From Dehalococcoidales bacterium (GTDB lineage Bacteria > Chloroflexota > Dehalococcoidia > Dehalococcoidales > RBG-16-60-22): a stretch of DNA of 38,343 bases. The stretch is taken from assembly GCA_016926705.1 (NCBI GenBank), contig JAFGOC010000118.1, forward strand, positions 1 through 38,343, read 5' to 3'. Numbering within the stretch: the first letter of the stretch is position 1; every line of letters starts with the position of its first letter. The position numbers were made by a program, and so were the translations under genes. Below the pieces are notes generated by a model. That model worked only from the letters and a program-made list of their open reading frames with translations, was not told the DNA's origin and searched no databases. Positions 30,480 through 38,343 of the stretch are shown piece by piece.

Positions 30480-31814
30480 CTATTTATACACTCCATATTC
30501 CTCGGCGGCTTCCATCATGGCGCGCAGGTTAGCCGGGTCTCCCCTATCGATACTGGCGCCACCGGTCAGGATAAAGCCCCCGCCCTCGCCGCAGACCTCG
30601 ATGAGTTTGCGGCAATATTCCTTGACCGCCTGCGGCGTACCCGTGCGCAGCAGTGAAGCAGACACGTTGCCGGCAATACAGGCATTATCTCCCAATATCT
30701 TCTTGGCCCGGAACATATCCGTCTGGTCGAAATGCCACATCACCTTGCCCCGGGGCAGGTCTTTGATAATTTCCAGACGGTCGTTATATTTCCCCTCGGC
30801 GAAGAGCATCGGCACGCAGCCTTCTTTAATCAGTCCCAGAATCACTTTCCGGAACGTCGGCCAGTAGAACTTTTCGTACTGCTTTGTGGACATAAAGGTG
30901 TCATCGCCCTTGTGGAGCGCAAAGAATACCAGCGGCTTTCCGGAGGCGTTGGCCATCTGCACGCCGATATCAATGTTCATTTGCGTCAGCATCTCCATGG
31001 CTTCCATGAGTTTTTCCGGCTGGCGGTACATGTCCATGACGATACCTTTAGTCCCCCGCAGGGTATCGGCCAGGATATCAAACGGGGCGTGAGACTGGCC
31101 GCCGAAGGTTGAAGGGTACCCGGCCGCCAGCGCTTCACGGTCGAACTCCATCAGCGGCTTCATCCAGTCGGCTGTCTCCTTGCCGTAATCGATAATCGCC
31201 TGGAAAGAGTCCCTTACCTCCGGTATGACGGCCGGCATAAGGAACCGGTTGGGCATACCAAGGATAAAAGGCAGCGGTGAGAAAGTAGCGAAAGACGCCA
31301 GCGCCCCCAGGGTCCGCGGCAGGTAATAACGGAAGCAAAAGTCGGACGGGTCTTTAAGAAGGACATCGTATTCGTCCGCTTTCATGTACTCGCCTTCGAC
31401 GAACTGCTGGATGCTGGCGTTATCAGGAAGACCGTGGCCCGGCCACTTGGAGGAGACGCTATTGATGATTTCGGATGCCCTAGCCGAAAAAACCATGCCG
31501 GGGCTGGCATATGTATCGCCCCCTTTAAAATCATTGAAGAACTTGCGGTACGCCTGGCAGAGCCGCTGATTATCGTGCATAGCTTCCTTAAGCGTCATGC
31601 CGTCATAATAAAGCGGGAAACTGCCCACCGGCAGGATTACCGGCACGCGGTCTGGTTTTTCAAGACTCATGGCTTTAATAAACCGGGTCACTCTCTTTTT
31701 ATATCCCTCTTCGGCTTCGGGGCCGGAGAAGCTGACCCCGGGCGGTGAGAGCCAGCGCTCGAACCTCTGCTTGCGTTTTTCCTCGGGTGTTAATTCAGCG
31801 GGATTTTTCTCCAT
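30480..31814 (-). CDS. URO-D family protein, probable corrinoid-linked methyltransferase
   Basis: This 444-residue member of the uroporphyrinogen-decarboxylase superfamily is longer than true HemE (about 350). It has the features of the MtaA/CmuA/O-demethylase branch: an N-terminal extension of some 50 residues, PDRVPVILPVGSFPL, then PMLFAEGKYNDRLEIIKDLP, and the C-terminal GGGFILTGGASIDRGDPANL. Such proteins move methyl groups from methoxy or methylated compounds to a corrinoid protein, or from it to an acceptor. It sits 85 nt upstream of the ABC ATPase genes and divergent to the IclR regulator, so it probably acts on the imported substrate. No corrinoid gene is adjacent; those at 10-13 kb might serve. 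Confidence 0.82.
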   Translation of the reverse strand: MEKNPAELTPEEKRKQRFERWLSPPGVSFSGPEAEEGYKKRVTRFIKAMSLEKPDRVPVILPVGSFPLYYDGMTLKEAMHDNQRLCQAYRKFFNDFKGGDTYASPGMVFSARASEIINSVSSKWPGHGLPDNASIQQFVEGEYMKADEYDVLLKDPSDFCFRYYLPRTLGALASFATFSPLPFILGMPNRFLMPAVIPEVRDSFQAIIDYGKETADWMKPLMEFDREALAAGYPSTFGGQSHAPFDILADTLRGTKGIVMDMYRQPEKLMEAMEMLTQMNIDIGVQMANASGKPLVFFALHKGDDTFMSTKQYEKFYWPTFRKVILGLIKEGCVPMLFAEGKYNDRLEIIKDLPRGKVMWHFDQTDMFRAKKILGDNACIAGNVSASLLRTGTPQAVKEYCRKLIEVCGEGGGFILTGGASIDRGDPANLRAMMEAAEEYGVYK

Positions 31815-31930
31815 TGTTTTTCAGACTCCAGTTATTATATTTTTACAGAATACAGGCCGGCCAGGGGTTTTTATTTTATGACTTTTTCGCTCAATTATCA
31901 TATATTGACAAGCCGTGATATAATAGGTTG

Positions 31931-32761
31931 ATGTTGCGGCGAGAAAAAAATTCCAACCGACGGAAATATAGCATAAATCCAGGCGGGTCCGCAAATATTT
32001 CTACATCTCTCCACCGCGCCACCGATATCCTCGCGTGCTTGAGTAATGGTGTCAACACCGTCACCGATATCGCCAAGTACTGTGAATACAGCACTTCCAC
32101 GGTCCACCGGCTCCTCCAGACCCTCAAGGAGCTTAATTGGGCGGTCCAGGATGGAAACAACCACCAGTATTACCTGGGTTCTCTGGTTACGCAGCTTGCG
32201 TCAAATCAGATAGTAGCCCACCGTTACCTGATTATGCAGTCGCTGCGGGAGATGATGCGCATGTCTAATATTACGGGGGAAACCGTAAACTTAGCAGTCA
32301 TGCTGCAGCTCCATTATGTACTCCTGCATGAAGTCGCCAGCGAGCACGCCCTGCGTATTACCGAAGCAAGCAAACTTTTGGGGCAGATATATATCGGGGC
32401 CACGGCAAAAGTATTGCTTTCCCAGTTGCCTGATGCGGAACTAAAAAGAACCTTAAGAAATATTAAATTCAACCAGGTTACCGAGACTACTATAACCGAT
32501 AAGGAATTATTGATGGAGCAGCTGATGGAATGCCGTCAACGTGGATATTGCGTCACCTACGGCGAGAGGATTCCCGGTGCCGCGTGTATATCCGCCCCCA
32601 TTAAAAACTATATGTGCCCGGCGTCCTTAAGCATTGTAGGACCGGTAAGCCGACTCCGGGCGCGGATAAATGAGGTCATTGAGGAATTGAAGGAAAGCGC
32701 CGGACGCATATCCGGCGATATCGCTGAATGTTTTGTTGAGAAGGAGGTGATAAATGACTAG
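31931..32761 (+). CDS. IclR-family transcriptional regulator
   Basis: The 276-residue regulator has an N-terminal winged helix-turn-helix (SLHRATDILACLSNGVNTVT, then STSTVHRLLQTLKELNW) and a C-terminal effector domain (GETVNLAVMLQLHYVLLHEV; LLGQIYIGATAKVLLSQLPD; RGYCVTYGERIPGAACISAP). I use ATG 31931 rather than the adjacent TTG at 31928. A TATAAT at 31919-31924 lies so close to the start that the message may be nearly leaderless. It lies between divergent transporter and methyltransferase units and probably controls both in response to their substrate. The gap to the solute-binding protein is 45 nt. Confidence 0.9.
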   Translation: MLRREKNSNRRKYSINPGGSANISTSLHRATDILACLSNGVNTVTDIAKYCEYSTSTVHRLLQTLKELNWAVQDGNNHQYYLGSLVTQLASNQIVAHRYLIMQSLREMMRMSNITGETVNLAVMLQLHYVLLHEVASEHALRITEASKLLGQIYIGATAKVLLSQLPDAELKRTLRNIKFNQVTETTITDKELLMEQLMECRQRGYCVTYGERIPGAACISAPIKNYMCPASLSIVGPVSRLRARINEVIEELKESAGRISGDIAECFVEKEVIND

Positions 32762-32806
32762 GTGAGCATATTATTTTGTAATAATTTAAGGAGGTATAAA
32801 ATAAAA

Positions 32807-34423
32807 ATGAAGAAATTCTTGGTAATTCCTGCTGCGCTCATCTTAGTTTGCATACTGGTCTTTTCCGGCTGTGGAGGGGATGAAACGTCAACGCCCGCTA
32901 CGACGACGCCCACCCAGACTACTCCGACAACTACCGAGCCCACCACGCCACCCGCCGGAACGCCGGTATATGGCGGGACTCTAAGGTGTGTCTCCGGTGC
33001 TATCCCCAATAACCTTGGTTATCCGCCGGAGAAAGCCCCCTCGGACAACTACTTAATGCTTCCCGTACTGGAAAGGGTAGCCGAGTGGGATGAAGATGGG
33101 AACATGATTCCGGTGCTGGCGGAAAGCTGGGAAACTGATGCCGATGCTTTGACAATTACCTGGCACTTGATACAAGGCGTTAAGTTCACTGACGGTACCG
33201 ATTGGAATGCCGAGGCTCTAAGATGGAACTTCCAGTTGGGAATAGACCATAACACACTGACAGACGGCCAGTACGTCGAGTCCCTTGAAGTTGTTGGTGA
33301 GTATGCTCTCACGATGCACCTGAACTCATTTAGCTGGATGATGGTAGAAAACTACGGATTAATCCAGGTAATTTCACCCACCGCTTTTGAGAGCTCCGGC
33401 ACTACCGACGAAGCGCGTACGGAATGGGCGCGCGCAAACGCCGTGGGTACAGGTCCTTTCACAGTGGCTGAATGGATGCGCGACGACCATATTAAGTTTG
33501 AAAAGAATCCTGACTACTGGCAGGAGGGGCTGCCGTATCTTGATGCCATTGAAATCCGCTATATACCGGATGCAATGGTAGCCGCCGCCACGATGGAGGC
33601 GGGAGATGCAGACCTGTGGATGGCTGTGTCTACTGTGCAGAATATAATTGACCTGCAGGACCAGGGACTGAAGATCAATTGGGGACCCGGCATGTTTGTA
33701 ACCCTCCTCCCCGATTCGAGCAACCCTGATTCGCCGCTGGCTATCAAAGAAGTACGCGAGGCAATTGAGTACGGTCTCAACCGACCTGCTATAGCTGAAA
33801 TGCTGGGGCAGGGTCTGTATGAACCGCTTCATCAAATGGCTTCATCTACCTGGCCCGGATATGTAGAAGGATACGACCCCAGGCCGTATAATCCCGAAAT
33901 AGCTATAGGGTTGTTAGACCAGGCAGGTAAATCTGCTGGCCTCACACTGAAGGTAATGGCTACATCTGCAGGCACTGATGCGGTCGCCGCTATACAGTCG
34001 TATCTGGGCGAAGTCGGTATTACTATCGAACCGGATATTGCCGACCTTGGCAGGTACTTTGGCGCCGTCTTCGGCACCGGCTGGACCGACCTGGTATTCA
34101 CCGCTTCCGGTATTAACCCGAGCACAACCGACCTGTTCATCCACTACGGTCCCAGCCCCATGACCTTCCGGACCGGCAACATCTATAAATCACCTGAATA
34201 CCTGGCTCTATGTGCCGAGGCGCTCGACCCCATGTATACGAACGTCTTGGAAGCACTACCCAAGATAAAAGAAGCCATCAGGCAGGCCGGTGAAGATGCC
34301 ATGATTGTCCCGCTCTGGAGAACGGCTGAAGCTTGCATAATGCAGACTTACGTTCACAGCGAATACCCGAAGATTCATGGTATCATGTGGTCACCGGAAG
34401 ACGATTGGATGGAAGCGCACTAG
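32807..34423 (+). CDS. ABC transporter solute-binding lipoprotein (family 5, DppA/OppA type)
   Basis: The 538-residue extracytoplasmic binding protein has a signal and lipobox (VFSGC, C22), then a Thr/Pro-rich linker (about 27-48). The family 5 fold follows: VLERVAEWDEDGNMIPVLAE, LTITWHLIQGVKFTDGT, and a C-terminal MIVPLWRTAEACIMQTYVHS. I place the start at ATG 32807, with AAGGAGGT 11-12 nt before it; a longer frame from 32762 adds residues without signal-peptide character. It should deliver its ligand to the permeases encoded downstream. The ligand is unknown; family 5 proteins bind peptides, sugars, nickel or organic acids. Confidence 0.93.
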   Translation: MKKFLVIPAALILVCILVFSGCGGDETSTPATTTPTQTTPTTTEPTTPPAGTPVYGGTLRCVSGAIPNNLGYPPEKAPSDNYLMLPVLERVAEWDEDGNMIPVLAESWETDADALTITWHLIQGVKFTDGTDWNAEALRWNFQLGIDHNTLTDGQYVESLEVVGEYALTMHLNSFSWMMVENYGLIQVISPTAFESSGTTDEARTEWARANAVGTGPFTVAEWMRDDHIKFEKNPDYWQEGLPYLDAIEIRYIPDAMVAAATMEAGDADLWMAVSTVQNIIDLQDQGLKINWGPGMFVTLLPDSSNPDSPLAIKEVREAIEYGLNRPAIAEMLGQGLYEPLHQMASSTWPGYVEGYDPRPYNPEIAIGLLDQAGKSAGLTLKVMATSAGTDAVAAIQSYLGEVGITIEPDIADLGRYFGAVFGTGWTDLVFTASGINPSTTDLFIHYGPSPMTFRTGNIYKSPEYLALCAEALDPMYTNVLEALPKIKEAIRQAGEDAMIVPLWRTAEACIMQTYVHSEYPKIHGIMWSPEDDWMEAH

Positions 34424-34441
34424 TCTAGTAAATTAATATAT

Positions 34442-34490
34442 CCGGGTGGTTCGTTCTTGCCGCGTAACACGGTGGGGATGAATCACCCGG
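34442..34490 (+). other. Intergenic stem-loop between binding protein and permease genes
   Basis: CCGGGTG (34442-34448) pairs with CACCCGG (34484-34490), and the inner TTC can pair with GAA after one mismatch. Such hairpins after binding-protein genes often protect their message or lower permease expression. Confidence 0.5.
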
Positions 34491-34519
34491 TAACGGTATA
34501 TAACTGCTGTGTTCAACCT

Positions 34520-34560
34520 CGTACCGCAGGATAAAGCTCTTGGCGGTACGGGTAATAACT
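34520..34560 (+). other. Second intergenic stem-loop before the permease gene
   Basis: CGTACCGC (34520-34527) pairs perfectly with GCGGTACG (34553-34560), 38 nt before the permease start. No T tract follows, so it is more likely an mRNA-stability or attenuation structure than a terminator. Confidence 0.45.
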
Positions 34561-34597
34561 CGGTTTATATTATGGAATACTGATATCGGGATTCAGC

Positions 34598-35557
34598 ATG
34601 ACAACCTATATTATCAGGCGAGTATTACAAGCGGTAATAGTACTTATCATTGTTACTCTGATTGTCTTTTTTGTCATCCGGCTGCTGCCTGGTGACCCGC
34701 TTATTATCTATGTAGCTCAAACGGCACAGCTGCAAGCCATGCCCCCGGAAATGATAGAAGAGCTACGCGTCCAGTACGGCCTGGACAAGCCCATCATGGT
34801 GCAATATGCCAATTGGATGTTGGATATGTTCCGCGGGGATTTCGGAGAGTCAATCTATTACCATGAAGATGTCAGCCAGCTCATGGCGGAGCGTTTCCCG
34901 GTGACCCTCCACATTGGTATTTCTTCTCTGATTGTCGGCGCTATATTCGGTATCCTGGTAGGGGTAATTACCGCTGTTAGACGTGGAAAATGGCTGGATA
35001 AAATTTTAACGCCTTTAACGTATGTGGGCATCACTATACCCGTTTTTTTCCTCGGCATACTGATGATATATTTTTTTGGTGTTAAACTTGGTTGGCTGCC
35101 AATTTCTGGTTATACTTCACCATTTGAAAATTTCTGGCTTAATACCAGGCAGCTGGTCATGCCTGTAATCTGCATGTCTTTTTTCAGTATCGCCGCCAAC
35201 GCACGCCAGATGCGTTCGAGTATGCTTGAGGTGATTTCACAGGATTATATCCGCACCGCCTGGTCTAAGGGTTTGACCGAGCGCGCCATTATATTAAAAC
35301 ATGCCATGAAGAATAGCCTGATACCGGTTATTACTTTAGTCGGCGTGGGTGTTGGAATATTGTTCAGCGGTTCAGTGCTTATCGAGACTATTTTTGCTAT
35401 ACCCGGTGTCGGGCGATTGCTTGTCAGCAGCATTTTTGGCCAGGATTACGTTGTCGTTCAGGCAATTACGCTGGTTATCGCCGTGGCTATATTAGTGGTT
35501 AATTTATTGGTAGACATATCTTACGGCTGGCTTGACCCCAGGATTAGATACGGCTAA
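34598..35557 (+). CDS. ABC transporter permease (DppB/OppB type)
   Basis: The 319-residue membrane protein has six helices and the family N-terminus (TYIIRRVLQAVIVLIIVTLI, then FFVIRLLPGDP) and the EAA-type cytoplasmic loop (DYIRTAWSKGLTERAIILKH), which contacts the ATPases. It makes half of the membrane channel with the next gene, which starts 12 nt downstream. Confidence 0.95.
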   Translation: MTTYIIRRVLQAVIVLIIVTLIVFFVIRLLPGDPLIIYVAQTAQLQAMPPEMIEELRVQYGLDKPIMVQYANWMLDMFRGDFGESIYYHEDVSQLMAERFPVTLHIGISSLIVGAIFGILVGVITAVRRGKWLDKILTPLTYVGITIPVFFLGILMIYFFGVKLGWLPISGYTSPFENFWLNTRQLVMPVICMSFFSIAANARQMRSSMLEVISQDYIRTAWSKGLTERAIILKHAMKNSLIPVITLVGVGVGILFSGSVLIETIFAIPGVGRLLVSSIFGQDYVVVQAITLVIAVAILVVNLLVDISYGWLDPRIRYG

Positions 35558-35569
35558 AGGGAATTCACT

Positions 35570-36466
35570 ATGGCAGATAGTCAAATAACTGAAGTCGGAT
35601 ATCTGGAAAATGCGCCCCGTGTGAGTGAGTGGCGGCGTTTCCGGAGGGTATTTTTCTCGCGCGGCGTTGTCGTTTTTGGCCTGGTGGTCTTGTTACTGGT
35701 AATATTTACGGCTATCTTTGCCGAGGGATTGGCTCCTTTCGACCCCTACAAGACGGGAACCGGGCCGTCTCTGGCACAGCCAAGCTGGGAGCACTGGCTG
35801 GGCACTGACATCCTCGGGCGCGATACTTTAAGTCGGCTTATCTATGGCTCCAGGACAGCTCTGATGGTAGGCTTCGTATCCGTAATAGCATCCTCGATAA
35901 TCGGTATTCCGCTGGGAATGATAGCCGGCTACTCCGGGACTATTGTCAACGCTATTATAATGAGGACTATGGACGCCCTGATGTGTTTCCCGATGCTCTT
36001 ATTTGCGCTTGTTTTAGCAGCCGTCCTCGGCAGTGGCATCTGGAACGTTATCATCGCCTTAAGCGTAGCCACCATACCCGGCTATGCCAGGGTCACACAT
36101 GGGCTGGCCTTAAGTATTAAGGAGAACGACTATATTTTAGCACAGCAGTCGATGGGCTCCAGTAATCTGCGAACCATATTCAGTCATATATTACCAAATG
36201 CGTTTCCCCCGCTAATTGTCCTGATGACCATGCAGCTGGGTAATCTTATTCTAGCGGAAGCTGGTCTTAGTTTCCTCGGCATCGGTATTTTGCCTCCGGG
36301 CGCCGCCTGGGGGGCCATGGTCAACTCGGGTTATCAATATCTAAAAATCAGTCCCTGGTTATCCTTTGCCCCGTGTATAGCTATTATGCTGGTGGTCTTT
36401 GCCTTTAATATGGTGGGTGACGGATTGAGGGACGCCCTCGACCCCAGGCTAAGAGGCCTGCTTTAA
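35570..36466 (+). CDS. ABC transporter permease (DppC/OppC type)
   Basis: The 298-residue permease has the DppC N-terminal domain (ending LGTDILGRDTLSRLIYGSR) and the EAA loop ENDYILAQQSMGSSNLRTI, then the terminal LRDALDPRLRGLL. It has six predicted helices and completes the membrane part of the transporter with the DppB-type protein. The large flavoprotein gene follows after 74 nt with an AAGGAG site. Confidence 0.95.
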   Translation: MADSQITEVGYLENAPRVSEWRRFRRVFFSRGVVVFGLVVLLLVIFTAIFAEGLAPFDPYKTGTGPSLAQPSWEHWLGTDILGRDTLSRLIYGSRTALMVGFVSVIASSIIGIPLGMIAGYSGTIVNAIIMRTMDALMCFPMLLFALVLAAVLGSGIWNVIIALSVATIPGYARVTHGLALSIKENDYILAQQSMGSSNLRTIFSHILPNAFPPLIVLMTMQLGNLILAEAGLSFLGIGILPPGAAWGAMVNSGYQYLKISPWLSFAPCIAIMLVVFAFNMVGDGLRDALDPRLRGLL

Positions 36467-36540
36467 CTAATTTAGAGTAATCAATATTTATCCGTAACTA
36501 CTTTATTATCCGCATATATTTATCGGAAGGAGTATGAAAA

Positions 36541-38343
36541 ATGAGCACGTGGCATGAGTATGTTCAGAAGACAGGTAAGGTGCCGGAATGGCCCTACCCG
36601 GTCAATTACGGCAAGATGAATGAAATCGTCTCCGATGTGCTGGTTATCGGCGGGGGTGTGGCGGGGCTGCGGGCAGCTATCAGCGCCGCCAAGGCAGGCG
36701 TGAAGGTAGCCGTCCTCGAAAGGGGCCAGGCCAAACGGAGCGGAGCGGGTGGGGCGGGTGTCGACCACTGGCACGGCGCGGTCACCAATCCCTGTTCTAA
36801 GGTCACTCCTGAAATGTACACTAACGCCTGTTATAACAGTATGCAGGGATGGACCGGCGGGCACGTCCGCTACATTATTACCAAGGAAAGCTGGGATACC
36901 CTGCTTGAATGTGAGAAGATGGGCATCCAGATAAGGGATGTTAAGGACGAGTTCAAGGGCGCTGTCTTCCGCGATGAAGCAACCAAGCTCATGTTTGCTT
37001 ATGATTACAGGAGCCGGCATGTTATCCGGGTCTGGGGCTTTAATATCAAACCGAAGCTGTATGAAGAAGCCAGACGACTCGGGGTGAATATCCAGAACAG
37101 GATGATGCCCACTGCCCTCCTCACCGCCGGAGGTAAGCAGGGGGCGAGGGTCGTGGGCGCCACCGCCGTCAATGCCCGCACCGGAACGTTTTATGTGTTC
37201 AGGTCGAAAGCCACCATTATCGCCACGGGCGGGGCCGGCCGACTCTACGATTTTTCACCGGAGGTGACCGCTTCCGGCTCAATGGGGAACATGAACGCCG
37301 CCGGCGCCGGCGAGGCGCTGGGATGGAAGGCGGGTGCCGAATTCGTCTGCATGGAGGGCTCCGGGCCGGGTCGGCTTACCGGCCACGCCTATGCTCCCTA
37401 CAGCATGGCTAACGCCCACAATACCTATCACGGCACGCCGATTGTCGATGCCGAGGGCAAGGAAGTCCCATGGGTCGATGCCTTTAATCGACCTGTTAAA
37501 AATGTAGAGGGTCGTTTCCTCCCCTCGGATGGACAGGACTTCATACTGGGCGAGGGCATCGGCATTTCGCGATATGCGGAGCAGTTCCGTAATAACAGCC
37601 TCATTTATGACCTCCCCGAGCGCATCCGTAAAGGCGAGTTCAAGCTGCCGCTCTATGCCGACCTTACCCGACTTTCCGAGGCGGAGCGGCGTTGCATCTT
37701 CGGGATGATGGTCGGCAACGAGGGCAAGACCCGCATCCCCGTTTACGACATTATGACCAAAGCCGGCTTCGACCCCGATAAAGACCTCTTCCAGGCGCCG
37801 GTCACCATGCCGGAAGGATACGCCCACCCCAACTTCTGGTCCACGGGCGTTAACACGCCGCCTTCGGTGCGCAGTCTGGGTGGCGGCGGCTTTTTGACCG
37901 ACTGGGAACTTCGCACTAACCTCGAGGGGCTCTATGTAGGGGCGGGGGGTAACCTCTTCGGCGGCGGCTGCCACGGCGAGTCCCATACCACCGGACGTTA
38001 CGCCGGCCGGCATGCCGCGCAATACGCCAGAACAGCCCCCGAACCAAAGGCCGACAGCGCCCAGGTGGACGCGGAGAGAGAGTCTGCCTATACCGCTATA
38101 CGGCAGAGCAAAGATGGCAACGGCTGGAAGGAAATCAACGCCGCCATCGCCCGCATAATGCGCGACTACTGCGGACAGTACAAAAACGAGCAGACGCTCA
38201 AGCTCGGCTTGAGACTGCTGAATGAACTCAAGACCACCGAGCTTGCCTCGGCTTACGCCTCCAACCCACACGAGCTGGGGCGACTGCTGGAATGCCAATC
38301 CCTGATTACCGTCGGAGAGCTGGTGATGAAGGCCTCCCTGGAA
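36541..38343 (+). CDS. FAD-dependent AprA/fumarate-reductase-type flavoprotein, 3' end outside window
   Basis: The frame is open for 601 codons to the right edge. It has an unusual N-terminal extension (STWHEYVQKTGKVPEWPYPV), then SDVLVIGGGVAGLRAA (31-46) with the FAD loop GGGVAG (37-42), a second FAD-contact stretch (RSKATIIATGGAGRLYDFSP), GRLTGHAYAPYSMAN, and LEGLYVGAGGNLFGGGCHGE near the end of the FAD domain. The helical C-terminal domain has begun where the window stops. It is probably a cytoplasmic reductase or dehydrogenase for the transported compound, needing a ferredoxin partner that may lie just beyond the edge. It is only distantly like the flavoprotein at 4231-5931. Confidence 0.88.
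   Translation, partial: MSTWHEYVQKTGKVPEWPYPVNYGKMNEIVSDVLVIGGGVAGLRAAISAAKAGVKVAVLERGQAKRSGAGGAGVDHWHGAVTNPCSKVTPEMYTNACYNSMQGWTGGHVRYIITKESWDTLLECEKMGIQIRDVKDEFKGAVFRDEATKLMFAYDYRSRHVIRVWGFNIKPKLYEEARRLGVNIQNRMMPTALLTAGGKQGARVVGATAVNARTGTFYVFRSKATIIATGGAGRLYDFSPEVTASGSMGNMNAAGAGEALGWKAGAEFVCMEGSGPGRLTGHAYAPYSMANAHNTYHGTPIVDAEGKEVPWVDAFNRPVKNVEGRFLPSDGQDFILGEGIGISRYAEQFRNNSLIYDLPERIRKGEFKLPLYADLTRLSEAERRCIFGMMVGNEGKTRIPVYDIMTKAGFDPDKDLFQAPVTMPEGYAHPNFWSTGVNTPPSVRSLGGGGFLTDWELRTNLEGLYVGAGGNLFGGGCHGESHTTGRYAGRHAAQYARTAPEPKADSAQVDAERESAYTAIRQSKDGNGWKEINAAIARIMRDYCGQYKNEQTLKLGLRLLNELKTTELASAYASNPHELGRLLECQSLITVGELVMKASLE

Noticed and set aside
37279-38298. 339-residue minus-strand ORF
   Set aside because: Shadow of the plus-strand flavoprotein, which has clear FAD motifs and runs open to the edge.
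1-38343. CRISPR array, transposase or integrase gene
   Set aside because: No regularly spaced identical repeats and no recombinase-like protein found. The dispersed repeats are too few and too unlike to be an array.

Overview
This window looks like a piece of an uncultured, probably anaerobic Chloroflexota genome of the Dehalococcoidia or Anaerolineae kind. That placement is an inference from gene content: non-pyrrolysine MttB-type methyltransferases with their corrinoid proteins, family III CoA-transferases, fumarate-reductase-like flavoproteins, dipeptide-type ABC transporters, a bacterial staygreen homologue and a heliorhodopsin. No rRNA or convincing tRNA gene is present to confirm it.

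Layout. (1) 1-7.0 kb is a degradative block. On the minus strand lie an SDR dehydrogenase, a cyclase-family hydrolase, a cupin and a family III CoA-transferase cut by the left edge. Divergently, on the plus strand, lie a DAPG-hydrolase-like protein, a 2[4Fe-4S] ferredoxin and a flavoprotein reductase. They are followed by a flavoprotein remnant with a large internal deletion, a broken ferredoxin gene and a MarR regulator. (2) 7.5-8.4 kb holds a flavodoxin-ferredoxin fusion whose start is damaged or non-canonical. (3) 8.6-15.2 kb is a minus-strand corrinoid methyl-transfer operon: a MetH-activation-domain protein, two MttB-like methyltransferases each followed by a corrinoid protein, and an asparagine-synthetase-like enzyme whose glutaminase site is gone. 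(4) 15.7-18 kb holds small proteins (Cys-rich, PRC-barrel, universal stress protein) and a frameshifted HEAT-repeat gene. (5) 18.5-26.5 kb is the most interesting part, a redox and light-related island. It holds msrB and msrA lipoproteins, a PerR regulator with a palindromic operator over its promoter, a heliorhodopsin overlapping perR, an ABC exporter, a peroxiredoxin-like gene, an ArsC/Spx-like gene, a staygreen (Mg-dechelatase-like) protein and an FMN-binding split-barrel protein. (6) 26.9-28.1 kb holds a HAMP sensor without an output domain and a small partner. (7) 28.4-38.3 kb is a dipeptide-type ABC transporter split over two divergent units around an IclR regulator, with a URO-D family methyltransferase and a large flavoprotein cut by the right edge.

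Main discovery. Three genes in the island (msrA, the peroxiredoxin-like gene and the ArsC-like gene) have an in-frame UGA exactly where their families carry the catalytic cysteine. Each UGA is followed 13-20 nt later by a perfect short hairpin with G and U in its apical loop, as in bacterial SECIS elements. I read these as three selenoproteins, which conventional gene calling would truncate. Together with PerR, MsrB, heliorhodopsin and staygreen they suggest a selenium-using system for peroxide and photo-oxidative stress. The system-level reading is inference. The UGA positions, hairpins, PerR ligand pattern, operator and gene overlaps are visible in the sequence.
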